Source: an uncultured Desulfovibrio sp. (GTDB lineage Bacteria; Desulfobacterota; Desulfovibrionia; Desulfovibrionales; Desulfovibrionaceae). From it: a DNA stretch of 33,598 nucleotides. Under the pieces are notes generated by a model. The model saw only the letters and a list, made by a program, of their open reading frames with translations. It searched no databases and was not told the origin of the DNA. The stretch is from the NCBI GenBank assembly GCA_937926875.1, contig CALBAX010000044.1, positions 1 to 33,598 of the forward strand. The letters run 5' to 3'. The translations under genes and the position numbers were made by a program. Positions 16,775 through 25,227 of the stretch are shown piece after piece (the first letter of the stretch is position 1; every line of letters starts with the position of its first letter).

Positions 16775-16805
16775 TTGCCTGACAGGGAGTTTTACAAAAA
16801 CAACA

Positions 16806-16840
16806 CGCCAGAGGGGATCCGCCCTGCGGCGGACATGGCG
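16806..16840 (+). promoter_or_regulatory. Hairpin in the hup 5' leader
   Basis: TCCGCC (16818-16823) pairs with GGCGGA (16828-16833), with a second block outside it, CGCCA (16806-16810) with TGGCG (16836-16840). It ends 30 nt before the HU start and could set mRNA stability or translation. A TTGACA at 16752-16757 inside the rsmA end may be the -35 box, but no good -10 follows. Confidence 0.45.
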
Positions 16841-16870
16841 TATCACTGACGAGATGAGGAGGATATCCCA

Positions 16871-17143
16871 ATGACCAAGGCTGACCTGGTTGAAAAGATT
16901 GCCGCCAAGGCCAATCTGACCAAAGCCGCTGCCGAACGCGCGCTCAATGCCTTCCTGGCTTCTGTGGAAGAATCCCTGGCCAAGGACGACAAGCTGACCC
17001 TGACCGGTTTCGGTACCTTCGTGGTGGAGACCCGCAAGGAACGCCAGGGCCGCAACCCCCGCACCGGCGAGACCCTGACCATCCCCGCCTGCAAGATGGT
17101 GAAATTCCGTCCCGGCAAGATGCTCAAGGACGCCCTCGACTAG
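16871..17143 (+). CDS. hup: HU-type DNA-binding protein
   Basis: A 90-residue histone-like protein that binds and bends DNA in the nucleoid as a dimer. It starts MTKADLVEKIAAKANLTKAAAERALNAF (two-helix dimer body), has the hallmark GFGTF at about residues 46-50 and the DNA-binding arm ERQGRNPRTGETLTIPA, and ends KMLKDALD. Length and sequence are typical of HU rather than IHF. GAGGAGG lies close before the ATG at 16871. It is flanked by a leader hairpin and a long inverted repeat at 17161-17199, so it is a single-gene transcript. Confidence 0.96.
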   Translation: MTKADLVEKIAAKANLTKAAAERALNAFLASVEESLAKDDKLTLTGFGTFVVETRKERQGRNPRTGETLTIPACKMVKFRPGKMLKDALD

Positions 17144-17160
17144 CCCACCCCCTATTTCCC

Positions 17161-17199
17161 GGAAAAGATAAAACAGGCCCCGCCTGTTTTATCTTTTCC
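17161..17199 (+). terminator. Long AT-rich inverted repeat, terminator of hup
   Basis: A perfect 18-bp inverted repeat (17161-17178 with 17182-17199), inner end ACAGGC/GCCTGT and outer end GGAAAAG/CTTTTCC, with a CCC loop. GTTTTATCTTTT is inside the right arm, which suits a terminator. It is symmetrical, so it could act in both directions. Confidence 0.8.
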
Positions 17200-17270
17200 C
17201 CGCCGCCTCCTCATGGTCCCCTGGACCGCCAAGCCCCGGCCCTGGCCACGCCGGGAAAAGGATCACCCCC

Positions 17271-17675
17271 ATGGACAAAAAATTCTGTTTCGACGCCCTG
17301 GCCGAAGAAGGCTTCCAGCCTGAGATCGACGAAGACGGCGACATCTCCTTCCTAGCGGGCGAGATCTCCCTTTCCCTCATCCTCGACGAGGAAGACAAGG
17401 ACTTCTTCTCTCTGGTCTGCGCCTTCGAAGTGGACGACATGGATCAGCTGGAGCTCTTCTACAGCGCCGCTTCCGAAGCTTCCCGGGAATACCGGATCGC
17501 CAAGGCCTATATCGGCGAGATCGAAGACGAATGCTTCGAGATCCGCTTCTGTGTGGAGGGCCTGGCCACGCCGGAACTCTTCCGCAGCAACCTGCGCCGC
17601 TATGTGGAGCTGCTGCTGGACATGCAGGAAAGCGTGTTCGACGCCTGCGAAGACGACGATCCCGACGCCGAGTAG
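17271..17675 (+). CDS. Small acidic protein of unknown function, YbjN-like outline
   Basis: A 134-residue, strongly acidic protein (DEDGDISFLAG, ILDEEDKDFF, CEDDDPDAE). Its pattern of short beta strands, then ASEASREYRIAKAYIGEIEDECFEIRF, then a last helix YVELLLDMQESV, is like the YbjN/secretion-chaperone fold, in which proteins of this size bind partners. This is a guess from pattern only. The ATG at 17271 has a weak ribosome site (GGAAAAGG is 15 nt upstream). It sits between HU and the rpsU promoter and appears to be monocistronic. Confidence 0.75.
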   Translation: MDKKFCFDALAEEGFQPEIDEDGDISFLAGEISLSLILDEEDKDFFSLVCAFEVDDMDQLELFYSAASEASREYRIAKAYIGEIEDECFEIRFCVEGLATPELFRSNLRRYVELLLDMQESVFDACEDDDPDAE

Positions 17676-17754
17676 CCTTTCCGCCCTTTCGGCACCTTCC
17701 GGCAGGGGCCCGTGCCCGCTGCCCTCTCCTTCATGCGTCTTGCAAAAAAAATGC

Positions 17755-17810
17755 TTGCCTTTTTGGGGCATCAGGACTACAAAACTGTCCTTGACCTTGC
17801 AAACAAGGTC
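17755..17810 (+). promoter_or_regulatory. Predicted rpsU operon promoter and leader hairpin
   Basis: TTGCCT (17755-17760), 17 nt, TACAAA (17778-17783) forms a sigma70-type promoter. Just after the expected start, GACCTTG (17793-17799) pairs with CAAGGTC (17804-17810) around CAAA, a leader hairpin that could mediate feedback by S21 or the ribosome. About 60 nt of leader remain before the rpsU start. Confidence 0.55.
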
Positions 17811-17870
17811 GGATGACGCCCGCGTCATTGCCCGGCCTGGCCGGAGCTCTCGCAGGAGGGGGTGATATTC

Positions 17871-18074
17871 GTGCCCGGAGTGTTTCTGAACGAAGACGAT
17901 TACAACTTCGATATCGCGCTGCGCCGCTTCAAGAAGCAGGTGGAAAAGGCCGGTGTGCTTTCCGAAATGAAAAAGCGCCAGCACTACGAAAAGCCCAGCG
18001 TGATGCGCAAGAAGAAGAAGGCTGCTGCCCGTAAGCGCCTGATGAAGAAAATCAGAAAGATGAACATGGCCTAG
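17871..18074 (+). CDS. rpsU: 30S ribosomal protein S21
   Basis: S21 is a small basic 30S protein needed for initiation. The 67-residue product begins MPGVFLNEDDYNFDIALRRFKKQ with a GTG start at 17871, has the S21 core FKKQVEKAGVLSEMKKRQHYEKPS, and ends in a Lys/Arg-rich tail. An almost ideal Shine-Dalgarno, AGGAGGGGGTGAT, lies at 17854-17866, 11 nt before the GTG. An alternative in-frame GTG at 17862 falls inside that site and is rejected. First gene of the rpsU-dnaG-rpoD macromolecular-synthesis operon. A terminator-like hairpin follows at 18100-18135, which would make S21 more abundant than the downstream products. Confidence 0.97.
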   Translation: MPGVFLNEDDYNFDIALRRFKKQVEKAGVLSEMKKRQHYEKPSVMRKKKKAAARKRLMKKIRKMNMA

Positions 18075-18099
18075 TTCTCAGGCCTTGCACGTCACCTTT

Positions 18100-18140
18100 G
18101 AACTGCGGAAGGCCCCTCGTGGTCTTCCGCAGTTCCTCTT
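18100..18140 (+). terminator. Partial terminator after rpsU
   Basis: A perfect 12-bp stem, GAACTGCGGAAG (18100-18111) with CTTCCGCAGTTC (18124-18135), is followed by CTCTTTTC. The short, broken T run suggests read-through into yqeY, giving graded expression of the operon. Confidence 0.8.
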
Positions 18141-18165
18141 TTCACCCCCTACCCATCCCAACGCC

Positions 18166-18621
18166 ATGAGCCTGTTTGAAACCATCGAAAAAGATTACGT
18201 CCAGGCCTACAAGGCCAAGGACGCCGTGCGTCTGACCGTCCTGCGCCTGCTCAAGACCGCTGTCAAGAACCGTCTGGTGGACCTGTGCCGTCCCGGCGGC
18301 ACCCTGGACGATGCCGAGATGCTCGACCTCATCATCAAGGAAGGCAAGCAGCGTCAGGACTCCATCGAGCAGTACACTTCCGCCGGCCGTCAGGATCTGG
18401 CCGACAAGGAAGCCGCCGAACTGGCCGTCATCCAGAGCTACCTGCCCAAGCCCCTGACCGAGGAAGAGCTGACCGCCCTCATCGATGCCACCATCGCCGA
18501 AGTGGGCGCTACCTCGCCCCGCGAGATGGGCAAGGTCATCTCCGCCATCATGGCCACCCACAAGGGCCGTGTGGACGGCAAGGCCCTTTCCGCCGCCGTC
18601 AAGGCCCGCCTGACCGCCTAA
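18166..18621 (+). CDS. yqeY: GatB/YqeY domain protein
   Basis: A 151-residue protein of the YqeY family, related to the tail domain of GatB that contacts tRNA in the amidotransferase; its role alone is not established. It starts MSLFETIEKDYVQAYKAKDAVRLTVLRLL and has AELAVIQSYLPKPLTEEEL, the family hallmark, and SPREMGKVISAIMATHKGRVDGK. No Shine-Dalgarno is seen before the ATG at 18166 (the preceding bases are C-rich), which is unusual next to rpsU with its near-perfect site. It lies between rpsU and mutS2, the usual place for yqeY beside rpsU and dnaG. The stop is 8 nt from the mutS2 ATG. Confidence 0.93.
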   Translation: MSLFETIEKDYVQAYKAKDAVRLTVLRLLKTAVKNRLVDLCRPGGTLDDAEMLDLIIKEGKQRQDSIEQYTSAGRQDLADKEAAELAVIQSYLPKPLTEEELTALIDATIAEVGATSPREMGKVISAIMATHKGRVDGKALSAAVKARLTA

Positions 18622-18629
18622 GAGCCTCC

Positions 18630-21011
18630 ATGATCCACAGCCGCACTCTCCACGCGCTCGAATTCCCGCAGATCACCGAGCACCTCGCCAGCCTGTGCCT
18701 TTCCCCGGCCGGCCGCGAGCGTGCTCTCGAGCTGCGTCCGCTGGAAGACGCCGCCGCTGTCACCCACGCGGCACGCCTGTATGACGAATCCGCCGTCTGG
18801 GCCGCCCGTCCCATGGGCGAGGGCGGCTTTGCCCTGGGGTCCTTCCCCGATGTGGGCGCCTTCCTGCGGGTGGCCGAAAAGCCCGGCCTGCAGCCCGATA
18901 CCGATGCCTTCTGGGCCCTGCGCGAGATGCTGCGACTGGCCAAGGCCGCCCATGCCTCCATCGCCCTGCCCGAGGCCGAGGACCAGTGGCCGCATCTGCT
19001 GGCCCTGGCACAGGAGACGCCGCTGCCCGTGCAGCTCACGGCGGCCCTGCTGCGCTGCATTTCCGATGACGGCCTGATCCGCGACGAGAGCTCGCCCGAA
19101 CTCTTCCAGGTGCGCAGCGAACTGCGCCGCCTGCACCAGAACTGCATGCGCCGGGTCAAGGACTACGCCATGCAGTACAATATGCTTGCCTGGCTGCAGG
19201 ACGAGTTCATGACCCTGTCCTCGGACCGTTATGTGTTGCCCCTCAAGGCCAACTTCAAGGGCCGCATGCAGGGCATCATCCATGACTGGTCCCAGACCGG
19301 CGAGACCTGCTATTTCGAGCCCATGTTCCTGGTGGAGATCAACAACCGCCTCCAGGAACTGAAGCGCGAGGAGCGCGAGGAAGAGCACAAGGTGCTGGCC
19401 TATCTGCGCAGCCTGCTGCTGGCCGAGCTGCCCGGGGCGCGTGCCGCCTTGGAACTGCTGGCCCAGCTGGATGTTTTGCAGGCCAAGCGCCGCCTGGCCG
19501 CCGAATACGACGGCCGCTGCGTGCCGCTCTCGCCCGTGGAGGAAGGCGTCTGCCTGCTGGAGACCCGCCATCCCCTGCTGGCCCTGGTCAGCCTGCGCCA
19601 GCGCAAGGACGAACGCGGCAAGAGCGGCGGCCTGCAACAGGTGCGTCCGCTGGACATCGTGCTGCGTCCCGGCGAACGGGCCCTCATCATCACCGGTGGC
19701 AACGCCGGCGGCAAGACCGTCTGCCTCAAGACCCTGGGCCTGTGCGTGGCCATGACCCTGAGCGGCCTGCCCGTGCCTGCGGCCGCCGGTTCGCATCTGC
19801 CCTGGTTCGGCCGCGTGGATGCCTTCATCGGTGACGAACAGAGCCTGGAAGACAACGTTTCCACCTTCACGGCCCAGATCCGGCATCTGGCCAAGGCCTG
19901 GAAGCATCTGGACAGCACCGGCCTCGTGCTGCTGGACGAGTTCGGCGCCGGTACCGACCCCGCCCAGGGCGCGGCCCTGGCCCAGGGCGTGCTGGACGGC
20001 CTGCTGGACAAGCAGACCTTCGTGCTGGCCGCCACCCACTTCCCGGCCCTCAAGACCTACGCCCTGTCGCGCGAAGGCGCGCGGGCCGCTTCGGTGCTCT
20101 TCGACCCGCAGAGCAAGAAGCCCCTTTTCAAACTGGCCTACGATCAGGTGGGCGCCAGCCAGGCCCTGGACGTGGCCCGCGAGCATGGCCTGCCGGAAAG
20201 CATCCTGCGCCGTGCGGAGCATTACCTCCTGCAGGACGGGCAGGACACCAGCGCCCTGCTGGGCCGCCTCAATGCCCTGGCCGCCGAGCGCGAACAGGAG
20301 ATCGCCCGCCTGCGTCAGGAGCAGGAAAAAGCCCGCCGCGACATCCAGACCATGCGCGAGAAGACCGAGAAGGAACGCCTGCGCCTGCATGACGAAGTGC
20401 GCGCCAAGGCCGGCGAGCTCATGCGCGCCTGGAAGGAAGGCCGCGCCACGCACAAGCAGGCCCTGAAAGAGATGTCGCGCCTGCGTGCCGATCTGGCCGC
20501 GCCCGCGGTGCAGGAAGAGACCTCGGTGCTGCCGCAGATCGAACATTTCGCGCCCGGCCAGCAGGTCTTCCATACCGTGTTCAACAAGCGCGGCGTGGTG
20601 ACCGACGTGGACGAGCGCCGCAAGCGCGTGCGCGTGGACCTCAACGGCGTGAGCCTGTGGGCCGCCATGAAGGACGTGCGCCAGAGCGGCCGGTCCGCCC
20701 AGGCTGCGGCCCCCCGTGCGCCGCAGCGTGTCTCCCCGGTCAAGGCCGCCATCGCCAGCGACGATGCGCCCGCCCTGCGCCTCGACCTGCGCGGCATGCG
20801 TGCCGACCAGGCCCAGGCCGAAGTGGAACGCTTCCTGGACAAGGCCCTGCTTTCCGGCTTCAGTGAAGTGGAGATCGTGCACGGTCGCGGCACCGGCGCC
20901 CTGCGTCGCCAGATCCATGATTTCCTGCGCTCCTTCCCGGCCGTGGCCCGCTTTGCCACCGCTCCGGAGGATCGCGGCGGCGATGGCATGACCATCGTCA
21001 ACCTGCGCTAG
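18630..21011 (+). CDS. mutS2: MutS2 family ATPase with Smr nuclease domain
   Basis: A 793-residue MutS2 protein. It lacks the mismatch-recognition domain of MutS and has the core and clamp helices (about residues 1-330), the ATPase with Walker A TGGNAGGKT near residue 355 and Walker B LVLLDEFGAGTDP near residue 431, a long charged coiled coil (about 530-620), a KOW-like linker (HTVFNKRGVVTDVD) and a C-terminal Smr domain, LDLRGMRADQA to the end, with VEIVHGRGTGALR. MutS2 acts on collided ribosomes (RqcU in Bacillus) and in suppressing recombination. The ATG at 18630 is preceded by AGAGCC, a weak site. Its position inside a ribosome/replication/transcription operon fits the ribosome-quality role. 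Confidence 0.95.
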   Translation: MIHSRTLHALEFPQITEHLASLCLSPAGRERALELRPLEDAAAVTHAARLYDESAVWAARPMGEGGFALGSFPDVGAFLRVAEKPGLQPDTDAFWALREMLRLAKAAHASIALPEAEDQWPHLLALAQETPLPVQLTAALLRCISDDGLIRDESSPELFQVRSELRRLHQNCMRRVKDYAMQYNMLAWLQDEFMTLSSDRYVLPLKANFKGRMQGIIHDWSQTGETCYFEPMFLVEINNRLQELKREEREEEHKVLAYLRSLLLAELPGARAALELLAQLDVLQAKRRLAAEYDGRCVPLSPVEEGVCLLETRHPLLALVSLRQRKDERGKSGGLQQVRPLDIVLRPGERALIITGGNAGGKTVCLKTLGLCVAMTLSGLPVPAAAGSHLPWFGRVDAFIGDEQSLEDNVSTFTAQIRHLAKAWKHLDSTGLVLLDEFGAGTDPAQGAALAQGVLDGLLDKQTFVLAATHFPALKTYALSREGARAASVLFDPQSKKPLFKLAYDQVGASQALDVAREHGLPESILRRAEHYLLQDGQDTSALLGRLNALAAEREQEIARLRQEQEKARRDIQTMREKTEKERLRLHDEVRAKAGELMRAWKEGRATHKQALKEMSRLRADLAAPAVQEETSVLPQIEHFAPGQQVFHTVFNKRGVVTDVDERRKRVRVDLNGVSLWAAMKDVRQSGRSAQAAAPRAPQRVSPVKAAIASDDAPALRLDLRGMRADQAQAEVERFLDKALLSGFSEVEIVHGRGTGALRRQIHDFLRSFPAVARFATAPEDRGGDGMTIVNLR

Positions 21012-21039
21012 CACAGCCGGGCAGTCCGGCGGGGGCCTC

Positions 21040-22767
21040 ATGCAGTCCAGAGATGCCATCCGCGCCATCAAGGAGCGGCTCAACATCACGGATATCGTGC
21101 GCCGTTACGTGGACCTCAAGCGTAACGGGCCGCGCTGGGTGGCGCCCTGCCCCTTCCATCAGGAGACCAAGCCCAGTTTCTCGGTCAACGAGGAACAGGG
21201 CCTGTTCTACTGTTTCGGCTGCCAGGCGTCCGGGGACATCTTCGATTTCTACGGCCGCATCAACGGCCTGGATTTCCGCGAGACCCTGGAGCAGCTGGCC
21301 GCTGAGGCCGGCATCACCCTGGAGCGTGGGCCCGTTGACAAAAAACGGCAGGAAGAAGACCGGCAGCGGCGTTCTTCCCGCCAGACCATGCTGCGCATGT
21401 ACGAGCTGGCGGCGGCCCACTTCGCCGCGGCCCTCAAAAGCCCGGAAGCCGAGGAGTGCCGGGCCTACATACAGCGGCGTGGCCTGAGCCCGGAGATCGT
21501 GGAGCGTTTCGGTCTGGGCTGGGCGCGACGCGACTGGCATTCGCTGGACCTGGCCCTGCAGCGTGCGGGCTATGACATGCGCCTGGCCGCCGAGGCCGGA
21601 CTGGTGGGACGCTCGGACCGGGGCTCGGTCTATGACCGCTTCCGGGGCCGCCTCATCTTTCCCATCAAGAACCTTTCCAGCCAGGTCATCGCCTTTGGCG
21701 GGCGCATCATCGCGGACGAGGACGAAGCCAAGTACATCAACAGCTCCGATACGCCCATCTACAAAAAAGGAGAACATCTTTACGGTCTTGCCCAGGCCAG
21801 AAAAGGCATTACTGTAAAGGGACGGGCCCTTTTGACCGAGGGCTACATGGACGTGCTGACCCTGCACCAGTTCGGCTACGACAATGCTGTGGGCGTGCTG
21901 GGCACCGCCCTGACCCCGGACCAGATCAAGCGTCTTTCGGGCTTCACCTCGCAGCTCACCCTGTTGTTCGACGGGGACCGCGCCGGCCGCAAGGCCGCCC
22001 TGCGTTCCTGCGAGATGCTGCTCACCCGCGGCCTGGCCTGCACCGTGGTCCTGATGCCCGAAGGCGAGGACATCGACAGCCTGCTGCGCACGCAGGGCGT
22101 GGAAGCCTTCGAGGCCCTGCAGGCCCAGGCGCCGGACGGGCTGCGTTTTTGTCTGGACGTGCTGCGCGCCCTGGCCCCGCGCGAGACCGTGGAATGGGCC
22201 AAGAATTTTTTGCGCCATGTGGAAGTGCCGGAGCTTGTCAGCCCCTATGTGTCGCGGCTGGCCACCCATTTGCAGCTTTCCGAGGCGGAATTGCGTCAGG
22301 GACTGGCCGACAGCAGACGTCCCGGCCCTGACGGACAGGCCGCGCGCCCCAGCCGGGCGCGACAGAACATGCGTGACCGCCAGATCATGATGTATGCGGT
22401 CCGCTACCCCGACCGACTGGACGATCTGCGGGACCTGGGCGCTGACCTGGCCCTGCAGTCGGACATCGCCCGTCAGTTGTGGGACAAGATAGAAGAATGG
22501 GGCCCGGACGAGGCCCCCTACCATCTGGACCAGCGCGAAAAGAATTTCTGGTCCTTCTGCCGGGGCGCCGAAGCGGCCCCCCGTGACGACGGCGACAGGG
22601 AGCTGGCAGCCCTGCGCCATGATCTTGATGCCTATTATGCGGCAACCCAGCGCCAGTCCGTGACGGCCGCCCTGCGGCAGAACACCGGCACCGGCGACTT
22701 TGCCGCTGATTTGGAATATCTTCGCGCACTGCAGGAAACCTTGGAGCAGGGACATGAGCAATCTTAA
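21040..22767 (+). CDS. dnaG: DNA primase
   Basis: DnaG makes RNA primers at the replication fork. The 575-residue product has the N-terminal zinc ribbon with Cys37, His40, Cys58 and Cys61 (CPFH ... CFGC), then the RNA polymerase domain with a Toprim fold: LLTEGYMDVLTLHQ carries the acidic motif and LLFDGDRAGRKAA the DxD-type metal site. The C-terminal part is the helicase-binding domain, less conserved. The start is ATG 21040, with GGGGGC upstream. It overlaps the rpoD start by 14 nt, so rpoD translation is probably coupled. Confidence 0.97.
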   Translation: MQSRDAIRAIKERLNITDIVRRYVDLKRNGPRWVAPCPFHQETKPSFSVNEEQGLFYCFGCQASGDIFDFYGRINGLDFRETLEQLAAEAGITLERGPVDKKRQEEDRQRRSSRQTMLRMYELAAAHFAAALKSPEAEECRAYIQRRGLSPEIVERFGLGWARRDWHSLDLALQRAGYDMRLAAEAGLVGRSDRGSVYDRFRGRLIFPIKNLSSQVIAFGGRIIADEDEAKYINSSDTPIYKKGEHLYGLAQARKGITVKGRALLTEGYMDVLTLHQFGYDNAVGVLGTALTPDQIKRLSGFTSQLTLLFDGDRAGRKAALRSCEMLLTRGLACTVVLMPEGEDIDSLLRTQGVEAFEALQAQAPDGLRFCLDVLRALAPRETVEWAKNFLRHVEVPELVSPYVSRLATHLQLSEAELRQGLADSRRPGPDGQAARPSRARQNMRDRQIMMYAVRYPDRLDDLRDLGADLALQSDIARQLWDKIEEWGPDEAPYHLDQREKNFWSFCRGAEAAPRDDGDRELAALRHDLDAYYAATQRQSVTAALRQNTGTGDFAADLEYLRALQETLEQGHEQS

Positions 22768-24523
22768 AGATATCCAGCAAATTCAAAGCCTCATCGCCAA
22801 GGGCAAGGGCATGGGCTACCTGACCTTCGACGAGGTCAACAAAGCCCTTCCCGTGGAGATGAACACCCCCGAGCAGTTCGAGGAGATCATCGGCATCTTT
22901 GAGCAGCTGGAGATCGCCATCGTCGATTCCGAAAAGGACGGCAAAAAAATCTCCGCCACGCCCACCGAAACCGACGACGACGCCATGGACGGCTCCCTGG
23001 AGCTGGCCGAAGACGAAGAATCCGCCGACTATTCCTCGCGCAGCACCGACCCGGTGCGCATGTACCTGCGCGAGATGGGCGCCGTGCCCCTGCTGGATCG
23101 CGACGGTGAAGTGGTCATCGCCAAAAAGATCGAGATGGGCGAACAGGACGTGCTCTACGCCCTGGTGGAAGTGCCCGTGGCCGTGGAAGAGCTCATCAAC
23201 GTGGGCGAGGACCTGCGTCAGAACCGCATCAAGCTCAAGGATGTGGTCAAGACCATCGAGGAAGACGACCCCAGCGAAGACGAGCTCAACCAGCGCTCCC
23301 GCGTCATCCTGCTGCTGGACGAGATCAAGCAGATCTTCAAGAAAAAGCGCAAGATCTACAAAAAGCTGGACGACTGCAACACCCTTGACCGCAAGGTGAC
23401 CGCCATCCAGAAGGAGATCATCAGCTACAAGGAAGAGATCGTCACCCGCCTGCGCGACATCAAGCTGGAAAAGACCCTCATCGACCGCATCATCGAAACG
23501 GTCGAAGACTATGTGCGCCAGATGCACAACTGCCAGCGCGACCTTTCGGCCTACATCCTGTCCACCGGCCGTACCCAGGCCGAGATCCAGGAGATGTTCA
23601 CCGGCCTCGAGCAGCGCACCGTCAATCCCAATGACGCCGCCCGCGACCTCAAGCTCAGCGTGGACGAGCTCTTCTCCTTCAAGGAGATGATCATCGGCAA
23701 GATCGAGATCCTGAGCCGCCTGCAGGAAAAGTGCTGCCATAACGTCAACGACCTGGAAGAAGTGCTGTGGCGCATCAAGCGCGGCAACACCGCCGCCATG
23801 CGCGCCAAGCAGGAGCTTATCCGCTCCAACCTGCGTCTGGTGGTCTCCATCGCCAAAAAGTACACCAACCGCGGCCTCCAGTTCCTGGACCTCATCCAGG
23901 AAGGCAACATCGGCCTCATGAAGGCCGTGGACAAGTTCGAATACCAGCGCGGCTACAAGTTCTCCACCTATGCCACCTGGTGGATCCGTCAGGCCATCAC
24001 CCGCGCCATCGCGGATCAGGCCCGTACCATCCGCATCCCGGTGCACATGGTCGAGACCATCAACAAGCTCATCCGCACCTCGCGTTACCTGGTGCAGGAG
24101 CTGGGCCGCGATCCCACGCCCGAAGAGATCGCCGAACGCATGGAGTACCCGGTGGAAAAGGTCAAGAAGGTGCTCAAGATCGCCAAGGAGCCCATTTCTC
24201 TGGAAACGCCCATCGGCGACGAGGAAGATTCCAGCCTGGGCGATTTCATCGAGGACAAGAAGGCCGTGGCCCCCGCCGAGGAAGTCATCAATACCAAGCT
24301 GTCCGAGCAGCTGGCGGCCGTGCTGGCCGATCTGACCCCCCGCGAGGAGCAGGTGCTGCGCAAGCGTTTCGGTATCGCCGAAAAGAGCGACCATACCCTG
24401 GAAGAAGTGGGCAAGCTCTTCAACGTCACCCGTGAACGCATCCGCCAGATCGAAGCCAAGGCCCTGCGCAAGCTGCGCCATCCCGTGCGCAGCCAGCCCC
24501 TGCGTTCCTACTACGAAAACTAG
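22754..24523 (+). CDS. rpoD: Primary RNA polymerase sigma factor (sigma70)
   Basis: The housekeeping sigma factor, 589 residues. The N-terminus MSNLKDIQQIQSLIAKGKGMGYLTFDEVNKALP is region 1.1; DPVRMYLREMG is region 1.2; a long non-conserved helical insert follows (about 130-330). Region 2 reads NLRLVVSIAKKYTNRGLQF ... YKFSTYATWWIRQAITRAIA, region 3 includes the PVHMVETINKL segment, and region 4.2 is TLEEVGKLFNVTRERIRQIE, ending RSQPLRSYYEN. The ATG at 22754 lies inside the end of dnaG with GGAGCAGGGA before it; an earlier in-frame start at 22700 would add 18 residues outside the family pattern. The next gene begins 2 nt after the stop. Confidence 0.98.
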   Translation: MSNLKDIQQIQSLIAKGKGMGYLTFDEVNKALPVEMNTPEQFEEIIGIFEQLEIAIVDSEKDGKKISATPTETDDDAMDGSLELAEDEESADYSSRSTDPVRMYLREMGAVPLLDRDGEVVIAKKIEMGEQDVLYALVEVPVAVEELINVGEDLRQNRIKLKDVVKTIEEDDPSEDELNQRSRVILLLDEIKQIFKKKRKIYKKLDDCNTLDRKVTAIQKEIISYKEEIVTRLRDIKLEKTLIDRIIETVEDYVRQMHNCQRDLSAYILSTGRTQAEIQEMFTGLEQRTVNPNDAARDLKLSVDELFSFKEMIIGKIEILSRLQEKCCHNVNDLEEVLWRIKRGNTAAMRAKQELIRSNLRLVVSIAKKYTNRGLQFLDLIQEGNIGLMKAVDKFEYQRGYKFSTYATWWIRQAITRAIADQARTIRIPVHMVETINKLIRTSRYLVQELGRDPTPEEIAERMEYPVEKVKKVLKIAKEPISLETPIGDEEDSSLGDFIEDKKAVAPAEEVINTKLSEQLAAVLADLTPREEQVLRKRFGIAEKSDHTLEEVGKLFNVTRERIRQIEAKALRKLRHPVRSQPLRSYYEN

Positions 24524-24525
24524 CC

Positions 24526-25227
24526 ATGCTGCGTAGCCTCTGCCTGATCCTTTTCCTGTGCTGCGTGCTCGTGGCCGGGGCCTTCCCCGGTACGGGCCGC
24601 GCACAGACGGATGCCCTGCCCCATCTGGAACAGATGGCCGTCCGGGGCAAGACCTCGGTGGCCTCCTGCCTGGACGGCGACACCATGCAGCTGACCAACC
24701 GCAGCCGGGTGCGCCTGGCCGGCATCGACACGCCGGAGCTCAAGCCGCGCAAGGGCAAGCCCCAGTTCTATGCCCGCGAGGCGCGGGAGCTGCTCACCCG
24801 CCTGGCCCGCGGCCAGGAGGTGCTGTTCTTCTCCGTGGACAAGGAAGGCAAGGACAAGTACGGCCGCATCGTCGCGGACGTGCGCCTCAGGGACGGACGC
24901 TCGCTCAACGGCATCATGGTGCGTGAAGGCGCGGCCTTCTTCTATCCCCACAAAGGGCTGGACAAGGAATACCAGGACTGGCTGCTGGCCCTGCAGGCCG
25001 AGGCCATCAGGGAACGGCGCGGCATGTGGGCCGAGGTGCTCTCCCGCCCCGAGGCCCTGAAGAATTACACCGGCAACCGCAATTCCCTGCGCTTCTTCCC
25101 TGCCGACTGTCCTGACGCCCAGAAGATGAAACCCCGCAACCGCATCCATTTTGGCACGCTCATGGATGCCTTCATGGCCGGTTACGCTCCGGCGCGCGTC
25201 TGCCCCTTCTGGCCGGAGGAAAAATAA
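24526..25227 (+). CDS. Exported thermonuclease-family (SNase) protein
   Basis: A 233-residue protein with a Sec signal peptide (MLRSLCLILFLCCVLVAGAF, likely cut after GRAQ), so periplasmic or secreted. The staphylococcal-nuclease fold follows: CLDGDTMQL, VRLAGIDTPELK (Arg, Asp and Glu of the calcium/phosphate site), DKYGRIVADVRL (second catalytic Arg) and LNGIMVREGAAFFYPH. The catalytic Arg-Glu-Arg set is present, so it should be active on nucleic acids. A C-terminal extension of about 60 residues, ending RNRIHFGTLMDAFMAGYAPARVCPFWPEEK in part, is not in the SNase core. It starts 2 nt after rpoD and shares one base with queC (TAATG), so it is a late gene of the rpoD operon. Confidence 0.9.
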   Translation: MLRSLCLILFLCCVLVAGAFPGTGRAQTDALPHLEQMAVRGKTSVASCLDGDTMQLTNRSRVRLAGIDTPELKPRKGKPQFYAREARELLTRLARGQEVLFFSVDKEGKDKYGRIVADVRLRDGRSLNGIMVREGAAFFYPHKGLDKEYQDWLLALQAEAIRERRGMWAEVLSRPEALKNYTGNRNSLRFFPADCPDAQKMKPRNRIHFGTLMDAFMAGYAPARVCPFWPEEK

